Positions 9,425 through 19,800 of a DNA stretch of 64,000 nt are shown here, piece after piece. The stretch is from NCBI GenBank assembly GCA_021203515.1, contig JAJQAY010000011.1, positions 1 through 64,000 on the forward strand. Reading direction: 5' to 3'. Position numbers and translations under genes: made by a program. Source of the stretch: Bacteroides sp. GTDB taxonomy: Bacteria > Bacteroidota > Bacteroidia > Bacteroidales > Bacteroidaceae. Numbering within the stretch: the first letter of the stretch is position 1; the number at the start of each line of letters is the position of its first letter. The notes under the pieces were generated by a model that was not told the origin of the DNA, did not search any database, and saw nothing but the letters and a program-made list of their open reading frames with translations.

Positions 9425-10295
9425 TTTGAAAGACTCTTTCCGTAGAGGAAGTATCTACATACAACTGATTTATATCAATGCGGGGGTATTTATCCTTACC
9501 ACATTGGCTGAGGTTATCCTGCAACTCTTCAACCGGAGCCTGGGAAATGTGTTCGAGTGTCTGGAACTGCCCGCTTCACTCTCCCGCTTCATAGTGCAAC
9601 CCTGGTCTATCCTGACCTACATGTTTATGCACGCCAACATATGGCACATCCTCTTCAATATGCTTTGGCTGTACTGGTTTGGTGCGTTGTTCCTGGACAC
9701 TTTCTCGGCAAAGCACCTGCGGGGCATATATATATTAGGAGGAATTTGCGGCGGGGTGCTCTATATGGCTGCCTACAACATTTTCCCTTATTTCCAGCCC
9801 ATGACGGAATACTCTTTCTTGCTGGGAGCATCTGCTTCGGTACTTGACATCGTAGCCGCCGCAGCCTATCGCGAGCCAAATTATCCGATACGCTTATTCC
9901 TCTTCGGGGTGATGCGACTGAAATATCTGGCGCTGATTGTTATCGGTACCGACCTGCTGTTCATCACAGCCAGCAATGCCGGCGGACATATCGCCCATTT
10001 GGGCGGAGCATTGGCAGGTCTCTGGTTTGCAGCCAGCCTGAACAAAGGGACGGACATCACCGCTTGGATTAATAAAACGTTGGATGCCATTACTTCCCTG
10101 TTCAGCTTTAAGCCCCGGAAGCCTAAGATGAAAGTCCGCTATGGAAACGGAAAACAGAAAGATTATGATTATAATGCCCGGAAGAAAGCTCAGTCCGACG
10201 AAATAGACCGCATCCTCGATAAATTGAAGAAGTCCGGATATGAAAGCCTTACTACGGAGGAGAAGAAGAACTTGTTCGATGCGAGCAAACGTTAA
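9405..10295 (+). CDS. second rhomboid family membrane protease
   Basis: This paralogue overlaps the first rhomboid gene. It has the HANIWHILFNMLWLYWFG segment, a serine motif GASASVLD (Ser near residue 142) and the late histidine (GGHIAHLGGAL), so both catalytic residues are present. The residue after Ser is Ala rather than Gly, a known variation. A cytoplasmic, Lys/Arg-rich C-terminal tail of about 70 residues follows (KPKMKVRYGNGKQKD and EKKNLFDASKR). The tandem arrangement suggests different substrates or a joint function; neither can be inferred further. Confidence 0.88.
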   Translation: MATIITDLKDSFRRGSIYIQLIYINAGVFILTTLAEVILQLFNRSLGNVFECLELPASLSRFIVQPWSILTYMFMHANIWHILFNMLWLYWFGALFLDTFSAKHLRGIYILGGICGGVLYMAAYNIFPYFQPMTEYSFLLGASASVLDIVAAAAYREPNYPIRLFLFGVMRLKYLALIVIGTDLLFITASNAGGHIAHLGGALAGLWFAASLNKGTDITAWINKTLDAITSLFSFKPRKPKMKVRYGNGKQKDYDYNARKKAQSDEIDRILDKLKKSGYESLTTEEKKNLFDASKR

Positions 10296-10304
10296 AGTGT
10301 ACGT

Positions 10305-11402
10305 ATGAAGTGTTTCGGTAGTTTTGTCACGTTCCTGATACTGGCAATCAATGCTTTGTTTGCAGGACTTATATTACTGGCAGCCTATAGCCCGTACATC
10401 AGCCCGGTGGCGCATCCGGTACTGTCGTGCATGGGGCTTACGTTTCCTATCTTTACACTTATCAACGGCTGTTTCCTTATCTTCTGGCTCGCCATACGGC
10501 GGTACCGTTCCGCCCTGCTGCCTCTCGTCTGTTTCCTGTTGTGCTATTCGCAGATACGCACCTATCTCCCTATCAATTGCCGCACAGACCATCTGCCGGA
10601 AGGAAGTATCAAGTTCCTCTCCTATAATATAATGGCATTTGACGGCTCGAAAAAGATAGACGGGAAAAATCCTATACTGACTTATCTGAAAGAAAGCGGT
10701 GCGGATATTCTCTGCCTGCAAGAACATATCATCGAAGAATCTCCCCGCTATCTCACTCAAAAGGATGTAGAACGGGAATTGAAAGCATATCCTTATCACC
10801 GTATCCACAAATTAGGTAGCGTAGACGGGCATAACAGTATGGCCTGCTACTCCAAGTTCCCTATTCTTTCCGCCCGCTTGCTGGACTATGCGAGCGAATA
10901 CAATGGCTCCGTCGTCTACGAGTTGAAGATTGGCGAAGACACCATTACGATTATCAACAACCATCTGGAGTCCAGCAAGCTGACTAAAGAGGACAAAGAC
11001 ATCTACGAAGACATACTAGCTTCTCCCCAAAAGGAGAAAGTGAAAAGCGGTGCGCGACTATTAATCGGCAAGCTGGCGGAAGCTTCTGCCATCCGTGCCC
11101 CTCAGGCCGATACCATTGCCCGGGAAATAGCATCTTCGAAGCATCCCTACATCATTGTTTGCGGTGACTTCAACGATACTCCCATTTCATACGCACACCG
11201 CGTCATTGCACAAGATTTGGACGACGCATTCACGCAGTCGGGACGCGGGCTCGGTGTCTCCTATAATCAGAACAAATTCTATTTCCGGATAGACAACATA
11301 TTGATAAGCAAGAGCCTGCGTGCATACAATTGCACCGTAGATCGTTCTATCAAAGACTCCGACCATTACCCGATTTGGTGTTATATCGCCAAACGGGAGT
11401 AG
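10305..11402 (+). CDS. membrane-anchored endonuclease/exonuclease/phosphatase family protein
   Basis: About three N-terminal membrane helices (residues 1-85) precede an EEP-fold domain. EEP motifs visible are LSYNIMAFD, LCLQEHI (metal-binding Glu), NNHLESS, GDFNDTP and SDHYPIWC (catalytic His). EEP hydrolases act on DNA, phospholipids or phosphoesters; membrane anchoring favours an extracytoplasmic or lipid-linked substrate, but that is inference. It starts 10 nt after the second rhomboid gene and is probably the third gene of that operon. Confidence 0.85.
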   Translation: MKCFGSFVTFLILAINALFAGLILLAAYSPYISPVAHPVLSCMGLTFPIFTLINGCFLIFWLAIRRYRSALLPLVCFLLCYSQIRTYLPINCRTDHLPEGSIKFLSYNIMAFDGSKKIDGKNPILTYLKESGADILCLQEHIIEESPRYLTQKDVERELKAYPYHRIHKLGSVDGHNSMACYSKFPILSARLLDYASEYNGSVVYELKIGEDTITIINNHLESSKLTKEDKDIYEDILASPQKEKVKSGARLLIGKLAEASAIRAPQADTIAREIASSKHPYIIVCGDFNDTPISYAHRVIAQDLDDAFTQSGRGLGVSYNQNKFYFRIDNILISKSLRAYNCTVDRSIKDSDHYPIWCYIAKRE

Positions 11403-11498
11403 AGGTATTCCTGAACTGTGAATTAACATCATTATTGAAAATCTAATACTATTAAGAAGATATGTTAAAAAGGTATTCTAATTTTAGCTGCAAGTTGT

Positions 11499-13544
11499 AT
11501 GATGTACTCCTGTGCTACTCAAACGGAAAGCAATCCGTTCTTCACCGAGTTTCAAACTCCCAACGGTGTACCGCCGTTCGACAAAATCAAATTGGAACAT
11601 TATGAGCCTGCCTTCCTAAAAGGAATGGAGGAACAAAATGCCAATATCCAGGCTATCATCGATAACGCCGAAGTTCCCAACTTCGAGAATGTAATCGTCG
11701 CCTACGACAACAGTTCGCCGATGCTGAACCGCGTAAACGGTGTATTCAACAACCTGACGGAAGCTGAAACGACCGACGAACTGACTGCTCTCTCTATGAA
11801 GCTCGCTCCGGTATTGTCGGAACACGAAGATAACATTTCGCTCAATAAAGAGCTTTTCAAGAAGATAGACGCCGTCTATCAGCAGAAGGATGCACTAGGA
11901 CTGACCTCTGAACAACAGCGCCTTCTGGACAAAATATATAAAGACTTTGTACGCTCCGGCGCCAACCTGCCCGCAGACAAACAAGCCCGCCTGCGCGAAA
12001 TCAACAAACAGCTCTCTACGCTCGGCATCACGTTCAGCAACAATGTGCTGAATGAGAACAATGCATTCCAACTCTTTGTAGATAAGGAGGAAGACCTTGC
12101 CGGTCTGCCCGAATGGTTCCGCCAGAGTGCCGCTGAAGAGGCGAAGACTGCCGGACAAGAGGGCAAATGGCTCTTCACGCTGCACAACGCCAGCCGCCTG
12201 CCCTTCCTGCAATACTCCGCCAACCGTCCCCTGCGCGAGAAGATGTACAAAGCCTATATCAATCGTGGCAATAACAACGATAAGAACGATAACAAAAAGA
12301 ATATCACCGACATCGTCAGCCTGAGTCTCGAAAAGGCACAGTTGCTGGGCTTCGACTGCTACTCTAACTTCGAACTTGATGTAAAGATGGCAAAGAACTC
12401 CGCCACCGTCATGGACTTCCTGAACAATCTGTGGAGCTACGCCCTGCCCAAAGCCAAGGCGGAAGCTGCCGAACTGCAAAAGATGATGGACAAGGAAGGC
12501 AAAGGCGAGAAGCTCGAAGCATGGGACTGGTGGTACTACACCGAGAAACTGCGCAAAGAGAAGTACGACCTGGAAGAGGAACAGATAAAGCCTTACTTCA
12601 AACTTGAAAACGTGCGCAAAGGTGCTTTCACAGCAGCCAACAAGCTATATGGCATCACCCTGACCAAGCTCGACGGTATTCCCGTCTATCATCCCGATGT
12701 AGAGGTGTTCGAAGTGAAAGACGCCGACGGTGCACAACTGGGTATCTACTATACAGACTACTTCCCACGTCCCGGAAAGAGTGACGGTGCCTGGATGGAG
12801 AACTATCGCGAGCAGCAAAGCGACATCCGGCCGTTGGTGTGCAATGTATGTAATTTCACCAAACCGGTGGGCGACACTCCTTCCCTGCTGACGATAGACG
12901 AAGTGGAAACCTTGTTCCACGAGTTTGGTCATGCCCTGCACAGCCTATTGAGCCAATGCAACTATAAAGGTACGGCGGGAACCAACGTCGCTCAGGACTT
13001 CGTGGAACTTCCTTCCCAAATCAACGAACATTGGGCCACCGAACCCGAAATGCTGAAAATGTATGCCAAGCATTATCAGACCGGTGAAGTCATTCCCGAC
13101 AGCCTCATCGAAAAGATACTGAACCAGAAGACATTCAATCAGGGCTTCATGACTACCGAACTGCTTGCAGCCGCCATCCTCGATATGAACTTGCATAACC
13201 TGACCAGCACCGAGGGCCTGGACGTAGTGGCTTATGAAAAAGAAGCGATGGACAAACTCGGATTAATTCCCGAAATAGCTCCGCGTTACCGCACCACCTA
13301 CTTCACCCACATCATCGGCGGATATGCAGCCGGCTATTATGGCTACCTTTGGGCGAACGTACTGGACAATGACGCCTTCGAAGCCTTCAAGGAACATGGC
13401 ATTTTCGACAAGCAAACTGCCGACCTTTTCCGCAGCAATGTTCTGGAAAGAGGAGGCAGCGAAGACCCGACGACGCTCTATAAGAAGTTCAGAGGTAGCG
13501 AGCCCCAGTTGGAGCCGATGTTAAAAAATCGCGGTATGCAGTAA
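11499..13544 (+). CDS. M3 family metallopeptidase (dipeptidyl carboxypeptidase-like lipoprotein)
   Basis: The protein has the M3 zinc motif HEFGHALHSLL near residues 474-484 and a downstream Glu region, as in oligopeptidase A/Dcp enzymes. These degrade short peptides, here probably in the periplasm because a lipoprotein-like segment (MMYSCATQTES) begins the frame. The normal signal peptide seems to be out of frame: upstream, ILILAAS precedes MMYSC in the same frame but has no start codon, while ATG 11462 (MLKR...) lies in another frame, and a TAA precedes in the real frame. Either a small indel broke the signal sequence or translation starts at 11499 without proper export. The rest is intact. 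Confidence 0.88.
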   Translation: MMYSCATQTESNPFFTEFQTPNGVPPFDKIKLEHYEPAFLKGMEEQNANIQAIIDNAEVPNFENVIVAYDNSSPMLNRVNGVFNNLTEAETTDELTALSMKLAPVLSEHEDNISLNKELFKKIDAVYQQKDALGLTSEQQRLLDKIYKDFVRSGANLPADKQARLREINKQLSTLGITFSNNVLNENNAFQLFVDKEEDLAGLPEWFRQSAAEEAKTAGQEGKWLFTLHNASRLPFLQYSANRPLREKMYKAYINRGNNNDKNDNKKNITDIVSLSLEKAQLLGFDCYSNFELDVKMAKNSATVMDFLNNLWSYALPKAKAEAAELQKMMDKEGKGEKLEAWDWWYYTEKLRKEKYDLEEEQIKPYFKLENVRKGAFTAANKLYGITLTKLDGIPVYHPDVEVFEVKDADGAQLGIYYTDYFPRPGKSDGAWMENYREQQSDIRPLVCNVCNFTKPVGDTPSLLTIDEVETLFHEFGHALHSLLSQCNYKGTAGTNVAQDFVELPSQINEHWATEPEMLKMYAKHYQTGEVIPDSLIEKILNQKTFNQGFMTTELLAAAILDMNLHNLTSTEGLDVVAYEKEAMDKLGLIPEIAPRYRTTYFTHIIGGYAAGYYGYLWANVLDNDAFEAFKEHGIFDKQTADLFRSNVLERGGSEDPTTLYKKFRGSEPQLEPMLKNRGMQ

Positions 13545-13561
13545 GATTTGTGAAAAAAAGC

Positions 13562-13569
13562 TATATTTG
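13562..13569 (+). promoter_or_regulatory. -7 promoter box for secDF
   Basis: TATATTTG matches TAnnTTTG and lies 59 nt before the secDF ATG, just after the M3 peptidase stop. No good -33 element is visible at the usual distance. Confidence 0.42.
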
Positions 13570-13628
13570 CAGCCTTGTATGCAATAGAAATTAATTAAAA
13601 AAAGTAATCATAATAAACTAAAAGTAAC

Positions 13629-16600
13629 ATGCAAAACAAAGGATTTGTAAGGGTTTTTGCGATATTGCTCACACTGGTGTGTGTGTTCTATCTCTCCTTC
13701 TCTTTTGTAACTCGCCACTATACCAATAAGGCAAAAGAGTTCGCAAAAGGCGATGTGAAAGTAGAGCAGGACTACCTCGATTCTCTATCCAATGAGAAAG
13801 TGTATTTTGGCAATTGGACGCTGAAACAATGTCGTGAAATGGAAATCAGTTTAGGTTTGGACTTAAAGGGCGGTATGAACGTCATCCTTGAAGTTTCCAT
13901 CCCCGATGTTATCAAAGCATTGGCGGACAACAAACCGGACGAAGCATTTAACCAAGCACTGGCTACTGCCGCCAAAGAGGCTACTACAAGCCAGGATGAC
14001 GTCATTACCCTGTTCATTAGAGAGTATCACAAGATTGCTCCGGGTGCCCGTCTCTCCGAACTGTTCGCTACCCAGCAATTAAAAGACAAAGTAAACCAGA
14101 AGTCTTCGGACGCAGACGTAGAAAAAGTATTGCGCACTGAAGTTAAGGCAGCCGTTGATAACTCATACAACGTGCTCCGTACCCGTATCGACCGTTTCGG
14201 TGTGGTTCAGCCCAACATCCAGAGCTTGGAAGACAGGATGGGACGCATCATGGTAGAACTTCCGGGTATTAAAGAACCGGAACGTGTAAGAAAATTATTA
14301 CAAGGTTCTGCCAATTTGGAATTCTGGGAAACATACACAGCAAAGGATGCTGCATCCTATCTGCAAGCAGCTGACAGCAAGTTACGCGCTATTCTTGCCA
14401 GCGAAACACTGGCTGACAGCACTGCAACAAACGCCGCAGCTACCGAAACTCCTGCCGTAGCACAAGCTACCAGCACAGCCGACAGTCTTGCCGCTGCCTT
14501 GAAAGGTGAAAGCAAACCGCAAGCTGCCGACCTCGCACAAATCAAGAAAGAACATCCGTTGCTGGCTATGCTGCAAATCAACCCGAGTGGACAAGGCCCG
14601 GTCGTAGCTTATGCCAACTATAAGGATACTGCTGAAATCAACAAATACCTTTCTATGCCGGAGGTTATGGCTGAAATGCCGAAGGATTTGCGTCTGAAGT
14701 GGGGTGTTTCTCCTTATGAATATGACCCGAAAGCGCAAACATTCGAACTTTATGGCATCAAGTCTACCGAACGCAACGGTAAAGCTCCGTTGGAAGGTGA
14801 TGTAGTGGTAAGTGCCAAAGATGAATACGACCACTTCGGCAAACCGGCTGTAAGTATGTCTATGAATACTGACGGTGCGCGTCGTTGGGCGCAACTCACC
14901 AAGCAGAATATCGGTAAAAGCATCGCTATCGTATTGGATGGATATGTATATTCCGCACCGAACGTAAACCAGGAAATTACAGGTGGTAATTCACAAATTA
15001 CAGGTCATTTCACTCCCGAACAAGCGAAAGACTTGGCAAACGTATTGAAATCAGGTAAGATGCCGGCTCCCGCCCACATCGTACAGGAAGACATCGTAGG
15101 TCCGTCTTTGGGACAAGCCTCCATTAATGCCGGTGTTATCTCGTTCGTTGTAGCACTCATCCTGTTGATGATTTACATGTGCTCTATGTATGGCCTCATT
15201 CCGGGTATGGTTGCCAATGGTGCTTTGATTTTGAACTTGTTCTTTACGCTGGGTATTCTTTCTTCATTCCAGGCTGCACTGACAATGTCCGGTATTGCCG
15301 GTATGGTGCTGTCACTCGGTATGGCGGTGGATGCCAACGTGTTGATCTACGAACGTACCAAAGAAGAATTGCGTGCGGACAAGGGAGTTAAGAAAGCATT
15401 GGCCGACGGTTATTCAAACGCCTTCTCCGCTATCTTCGACTCTAACTTGACCTCTATCATCACAGGTATCATCCTGTTCAACTTCGGTACGGGTCCTATC
15501 CGCGGTTTTGCCACTACGTTGATTATCGGTATCTTGATTTCGTTCTTTACAGCCGTGTTTATGACACGTCTGGTTTATGAACATTTCATGAACAAAGACA
15601 AATTGTTGAACCTGACTTTCTCTACCGGTATCTCCAAGAACCTGATGACGAACATGCACTTCGACTTCATGGGCAGAAACAAGGTATGGTTGAGCGTAAC
15701 AGGTATTGTTGTTGTAATCTGTATTGCATTCCTTTCTATACGCGGTTTAAGCCAGAGTATCGACTTCACCGGTGGACGTAACTTCAAGGTACAGTTTGAG
15801 AATAAGGTAGAACCGGAACAAGTACGTGAACTGATTGCCAGCAAGTTCGGTGGTGCAAATGTTAGTGTTATCGCCATTGGTGCAGACGGAAAGACCGTAC
15901 GTATCAGTACCAACTACCGCATCGAAGAAGAAGGCAATAATGTTGACTCTGAAATCGAAGCATACTTATACGAGACTTTGAAACCGTTGCTGACTCAGAA
16001 TATTACACTGGCAACTTTCATCGACCGTGATAACCACACCGGCGGAAGTATCGTCAGCTCGCAGAAAGTAGGTCCGAGTATCGCCGACGACATCAAGGTT
16101 TCGGCTATCTGGTCTGTTGCATTGGCATTGCTTGCTATCGGTCTTTATATCTTAATCCGTTTCCGCAACATTGCATACAGTATCGGTTCCGTTGCAGCTT
16201 TGGCTTGTGATACCATCATTATTCTGGGTGCTTACTCCATCTTCTGGGGTATCTTGCCGTTCTCTCTGGAAATCGACCAAACATTTATTGGTGCTATCCT
16301 GACGGCTATCGGTTACTCTATTAATGATAAGGTGGTAATCTTCGACCGTGTACGTGAGTTCTTCGGTCTCTATCCGAAGCGCAACAAGAAGCAGTTGTTC
16401 AACGATTCTTTGAATACGACCCTGGCTCGTACTGTCAATACTTCACTGAGTACGTTGATTGTATTGCTGTGTATCTTCATCCTCGGTGGTGACTCTATCC
16501 GCAGCTTCGCATTCGCCATGATACTGGGTGTTGTATTCGGTACACTGTCTTCACTGTTCGTTGCATCTCCTATCGCTTACATGTTCATCAAGAACAAGAA

Positions 16601-16637
16601 GAATGTGGAGCCTGCCGTTGAAGTAGCAGCAAACTAA
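13629..16637 (+). CDS. secDF: protein translocase subunit SecDF (fused)
   Basis: A 1002-residue fusion of SecD and SecF, which uses the proton gradient to help SecYEG move proteins across the inner membrane. The SecD part has GLDLKGGMNVILEV and its helices (VVALILLMIYMCSMYG, GMAVDANVLIYERTKEE); the SecF part has SIDFTGGRNFKVQF, YSINDKVVIFDRVRE and matching helices. The internal SecD region carries an Ala/Thr-rich insert near residues 250-300, a Bacteroidetes trait. Intact, with its own terminator. Confidence 0.97.
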   Translation: MQNKGFVRVFAILLTLVCVFYLSFSFVTRHYTNKAKEFAKGDVKVEQDYLDSLSNEKVYFGNWTLKQCREMEISLGLDLKGGMNVILEVSIPDVIKALADNKPDEAFNQALATAAKEATTSQDDVITLFIREYHKIAPGARLSELFATQQLKDKVNQKSSDADVEKVLRTEVKAAVDNSYNVLRTRIDRFGVVQPNIQSLEDRMGRIMVELPGIKEPERVRKLLQGSANLEFWETYTAKDAASYLQAADSKLRAILASETLADSTATNAAATETPAVAQATSTADSLAAALKGESKPQAADLAQIKKEHPLLAMLQINPSGQGPVVAYANYKDTAEINKYLSMPEVMAEMPKDLRLKWGVSPYEYDPKAQTFELYGIKSTERNGKAPLEGDVVVSAKDEYDHFGKPAVSMSMNTDGARRWAQLTKQNIGKSIAIVLDGYVYSAPNVNQEITGGNSQITGHFTPEQAKDLANVLKSGKMPAPAHIVQEDIVGPSLGQASINAGVISFVVALILLMIYMCSMYGLIPGMVANGALILNLFFTLGILSSFQAALTMSGIAGMVLSLGMAVDANVLIYERTKEELRADKGVKKALADGYSNAFSAIFDSNLTSIITGIILFNFGTGPIRGFATTLIIGILISFFTAVFMTRLVYEHFMNKDKLLNLTFSTGISKNLMTNMHFDFMGRNKVWLSVTGIVVVICIAFLSIRGLSQSIDFTGGRNFKVQFENKVEPEQVRELIASKFGGANVSVIAIGADGKTVRISTNYRIEEEGNNVDSEIEAYLYETLKPLLTQNITLATFIDRDNHTGGSIVSSQKVGPSIADDIKVSAIWSVALALLAIGLYILIRFRNIAYSIGSVAALACDTIIILGAYSIFWGILPFSLEIDQTFIGAILTAIGYSINDKVVIFDRVREFFGLYPKRNKKQLFNDSLNTTLARTVNTSLSTLIVLLCIFILGGDSIRSFAFAMILGVVFGTLSSLFVASPIAYMFIKNKKNVEPAVEVAAN

Positions 16638-16665
16638 GACTCGTAAGAGAACATTATTATAGAGA

Positions 16666-16697
16666 AGAAGGTATGTTTTTGCATACCTTCTTTTTTG
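16666..16697 (+). terminator. rho-independent terminator after secDF
   Basis: A 10-bp perfect stem (AGAAGGTATG / CATACCTTCT) with a 6-nt loop is followed by a T-run, 29 nt after the secDF stop codon. Confidence 0.82.
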
Positions 16698-16857
16698 TTT
16701 CTACGAAGTACCTCGTTTCTTAAACAGTCGATAGAACGTGAAAGTTGGTTAAATCTACAAATACATACGCTACAAGGTATCGCATATTCTTCGTTACTTT
16801 ACATCTGACTATAGTGTCAAATACGAAAAATTAAGCTTCATAAATCCCGAATTAAAT

Positions 16858-19800
16858 ATGTTCAGAATAGGTATTGACATTGGTTCTACTACCGCAAAAC
16901 TGGTTGTACTCGACGAATTTGATAATAGTATATTCTCAAAATATGAAAGGCATAGCGCAAAAGCAAAAGAAACGGTTCTCTCATTTTTGAAAGAACTGCT
17001 TCCCTCTATTGGCGATAAAGAAGTATCGGTAGGTATCACCGGTTCCATCGGAATGGGAATTTCAGAAAGATGTTCCCTACGATTTGTGCAGGAAGTCGTA
17101 GCTGCCGCAAAAGCCATACAGAGAAACCATGCTTCGGTCGACTCCATGATAGATATAGGCGGAGAAGATGCCAAAATCATATTCTTCAAGAATGGCGAGG
17201 CCACAGACTTACGGATGAACGGCAACTGCGCGGGAGGTACGGGGGCTTTCATCGACCAGATGGCAATCATACTGGGAGTGGACGTCGACAAGCTGAATGA
17301 GCTTGCCATGCACGCAGACCAGATATATCCGATAGCGTCACGTTGCGGCGTCTTCTGCAAGACGGACATTCAGAATCTGATAGCCAAGAATGTCAGCCGG
17401 GAGAATATTGCCGCTTCCATATTTCATGCCGTAGCAGTACAAACCACAGTGACACTGGCTCATGGTTGCGACATCAAAGGGCCTATTCTGTTTTGCGGCG
17501 GCCCCATGACTTTTATTCCCGCACTGCGCAAAGCTTTTATCGACTACCTGTCTCTCGATGAAAAAGAAGTTATTCTGCCTGCTCACGGGACTTTGCTGCC
17601 TGCTTTCGGCACAGCCCTATCTTGTAAAGGAGACGAATGCATCCAGCTATCCCGACTGATTGAGGAAATAGATACAAAGTTGAGTGGCTCATCCAACGCG
17701 TCGGCAGGATTGAAGGCTTTATTTGAAAATGAAACGGAATACGCTGCATGGCAGAAACGGATTTCAGACAAGGAAATTGTGCGGGCGGAACTGAAGCCCG
17801 GAGAGCAGGATGTATTCATGGGCATAGACTCCGGCTCCACCACCACCAAGATTGTAGTGACGGATGCACAATCCAGAATTCTGTATTCCTATTATAAAGC
17901 CAACGGGGGCAATGCCATAAAGACTGTAGAAGAAGGGCTGAATAAACTCCGTGCTGCCTGCGACGAGTGCGGCGCCGTGCTCAACATCAAAGGAAGTTGC
18001 TCCACCGGTTATGGCGAGGACTTGATAAAATGCGCTTACCAACTCCATTCGGGCATTATCGAAACGATAGCTCACTATATGGCGGCACACTATCTGGACA
18101 GAGACGTTTCTTTCATCCTCGACATCGGTGGTCAGGATATGAAAGCCATTTTTGTGAACAAAGGCATCATAGACCGGATTGAGATTAACGAGGCGTGTTC
18201 CTCCGGTTGCGGCTCGTTCATCGAGACGTTTGCAAACTCATTGGGATATACCGCAGAAGAGCTCTCCGCCGCTGCCTGCCACTCGGCTGTTCCGTGCGAC
18301 CTGGGAACGCGATGCACCGTGTTTATGAACTCAAAAGTGAAGCAGGTGTTGCGTGATGGGGCTACCGTCAACGACATTGCTTCTGGCCTGGCCTATTCGG
18401 TGGTGAAGAACTGCCTCTATAAGGTATTGAAGCTGAAGGATATTTCTGTATTGGGCCGGAATATCGTTGTTCAAGGCGGAGCCATGCGCAATGATGCTTT
18501 GGTTAGGGCCTTGGAAATTCTGACCGATACGCAGGTGTCCAGATGCAACGTACCGGAGCTGATGGGAGCATTCGGATGTGCGCTATATGCCATGAAGCAC
18601 CAGGGAGCAGCAGTTCACCTGGACGAAATGATAAACAAGGCACAATATGCATCCCGCTTCCTGCGCTGCAAAGGGTGCGATAACCAATGCCTCGTGACAT
18701 GCTACACCTTTGAGAACGGAAAGAAATACTATTCGGGCAACCGATGCGAAAAGGTGTTTACGAACGGAGAAAGCAGTATCCGTAAAGGCAGGAATATCTA
18801 TGAAGATAAGAACAGACTCCTCTTCGACCGTTCTGCTGAAATCGCTTCTCCCCGCATGACTGTAGGAATACTGCGATGCCTGAATATGTATGAAGAATAC
18901 CCCTTCTGGCACGCGCTCTTCACATCTTGCGGCATACAAGTCTGCTTGTCCGACGTATCCAACTTTCTCAGCTACGAAAGTAATGCACGCCTGGTAATGT
19001 CCGAAAACATCTGCTTTCCTGCCAAACTGGTGCACAGCCACATCAGCAATCTGATATATAAGAAGGTAGACCGTATCTTCATGCCTTTCGTTGTGTTCGA
19101 GAAAAAAGGGAAAGAAGAAAACAGCTACAACTGTCCCATCGTCTCGGGCTATTCGGAAGTGATAAAAAGCGTAACGTCCAGCCACATACCTATCGACTCT
19201 CCCGCCATCACCTTCAAAGACCGCAACTTGCTGCTCAAACAATGCAAGGAGCTGCTCGGTAAGCTGGGCATTGACGGAAAGACAATTCGCACCGCTTTCG
19301 ACAAAGCCGAAAAAGCGCAATCGGATTTCGAACAGGAAATGATTTCACTCAACGAGAAGGTGTTGTCGGAAGCTAATAACGGTAGCGCGCTGACTATCAT
19401 GCTCGCCGGACGCCCTTATCATAGCGACCCACTGATACAGCATAAAATCTCCGACATGATTGCAGATATGGGAGTGAATGTTATCACCGAAGACCTTGTC
19501 AGAGATAAAGATATAGACACCGACGACAGTCATTTCGTGACGCAATGGGCTTACGCAAACCGCATCCTGAAAGCTGCCAAATGGTGTGCTGCGCAGGATA
19601 AGAATATACAGTTTGTGGAAATGACCTCCTTCGGTTGCGGTCCCGATGCCTTCCTGGCAGACGAGGTGCGCGACCTATTGATGTGTCATAACAAGCCACT
19701 CACACTACTGAAGTTGGACGACATCAGCAATGTAGGCTCCATGAAGCTACGGGTAAGGTCTATGATTGAAAGCCTAAAACTGGCAAATACCGAGCAATCC

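Noticed and set aside
18583-19320. Antisense frame of 245 codons opposite the activase gene
   Set aside because: Shadow of a confident coding gene, with no start context or recognisable motif.
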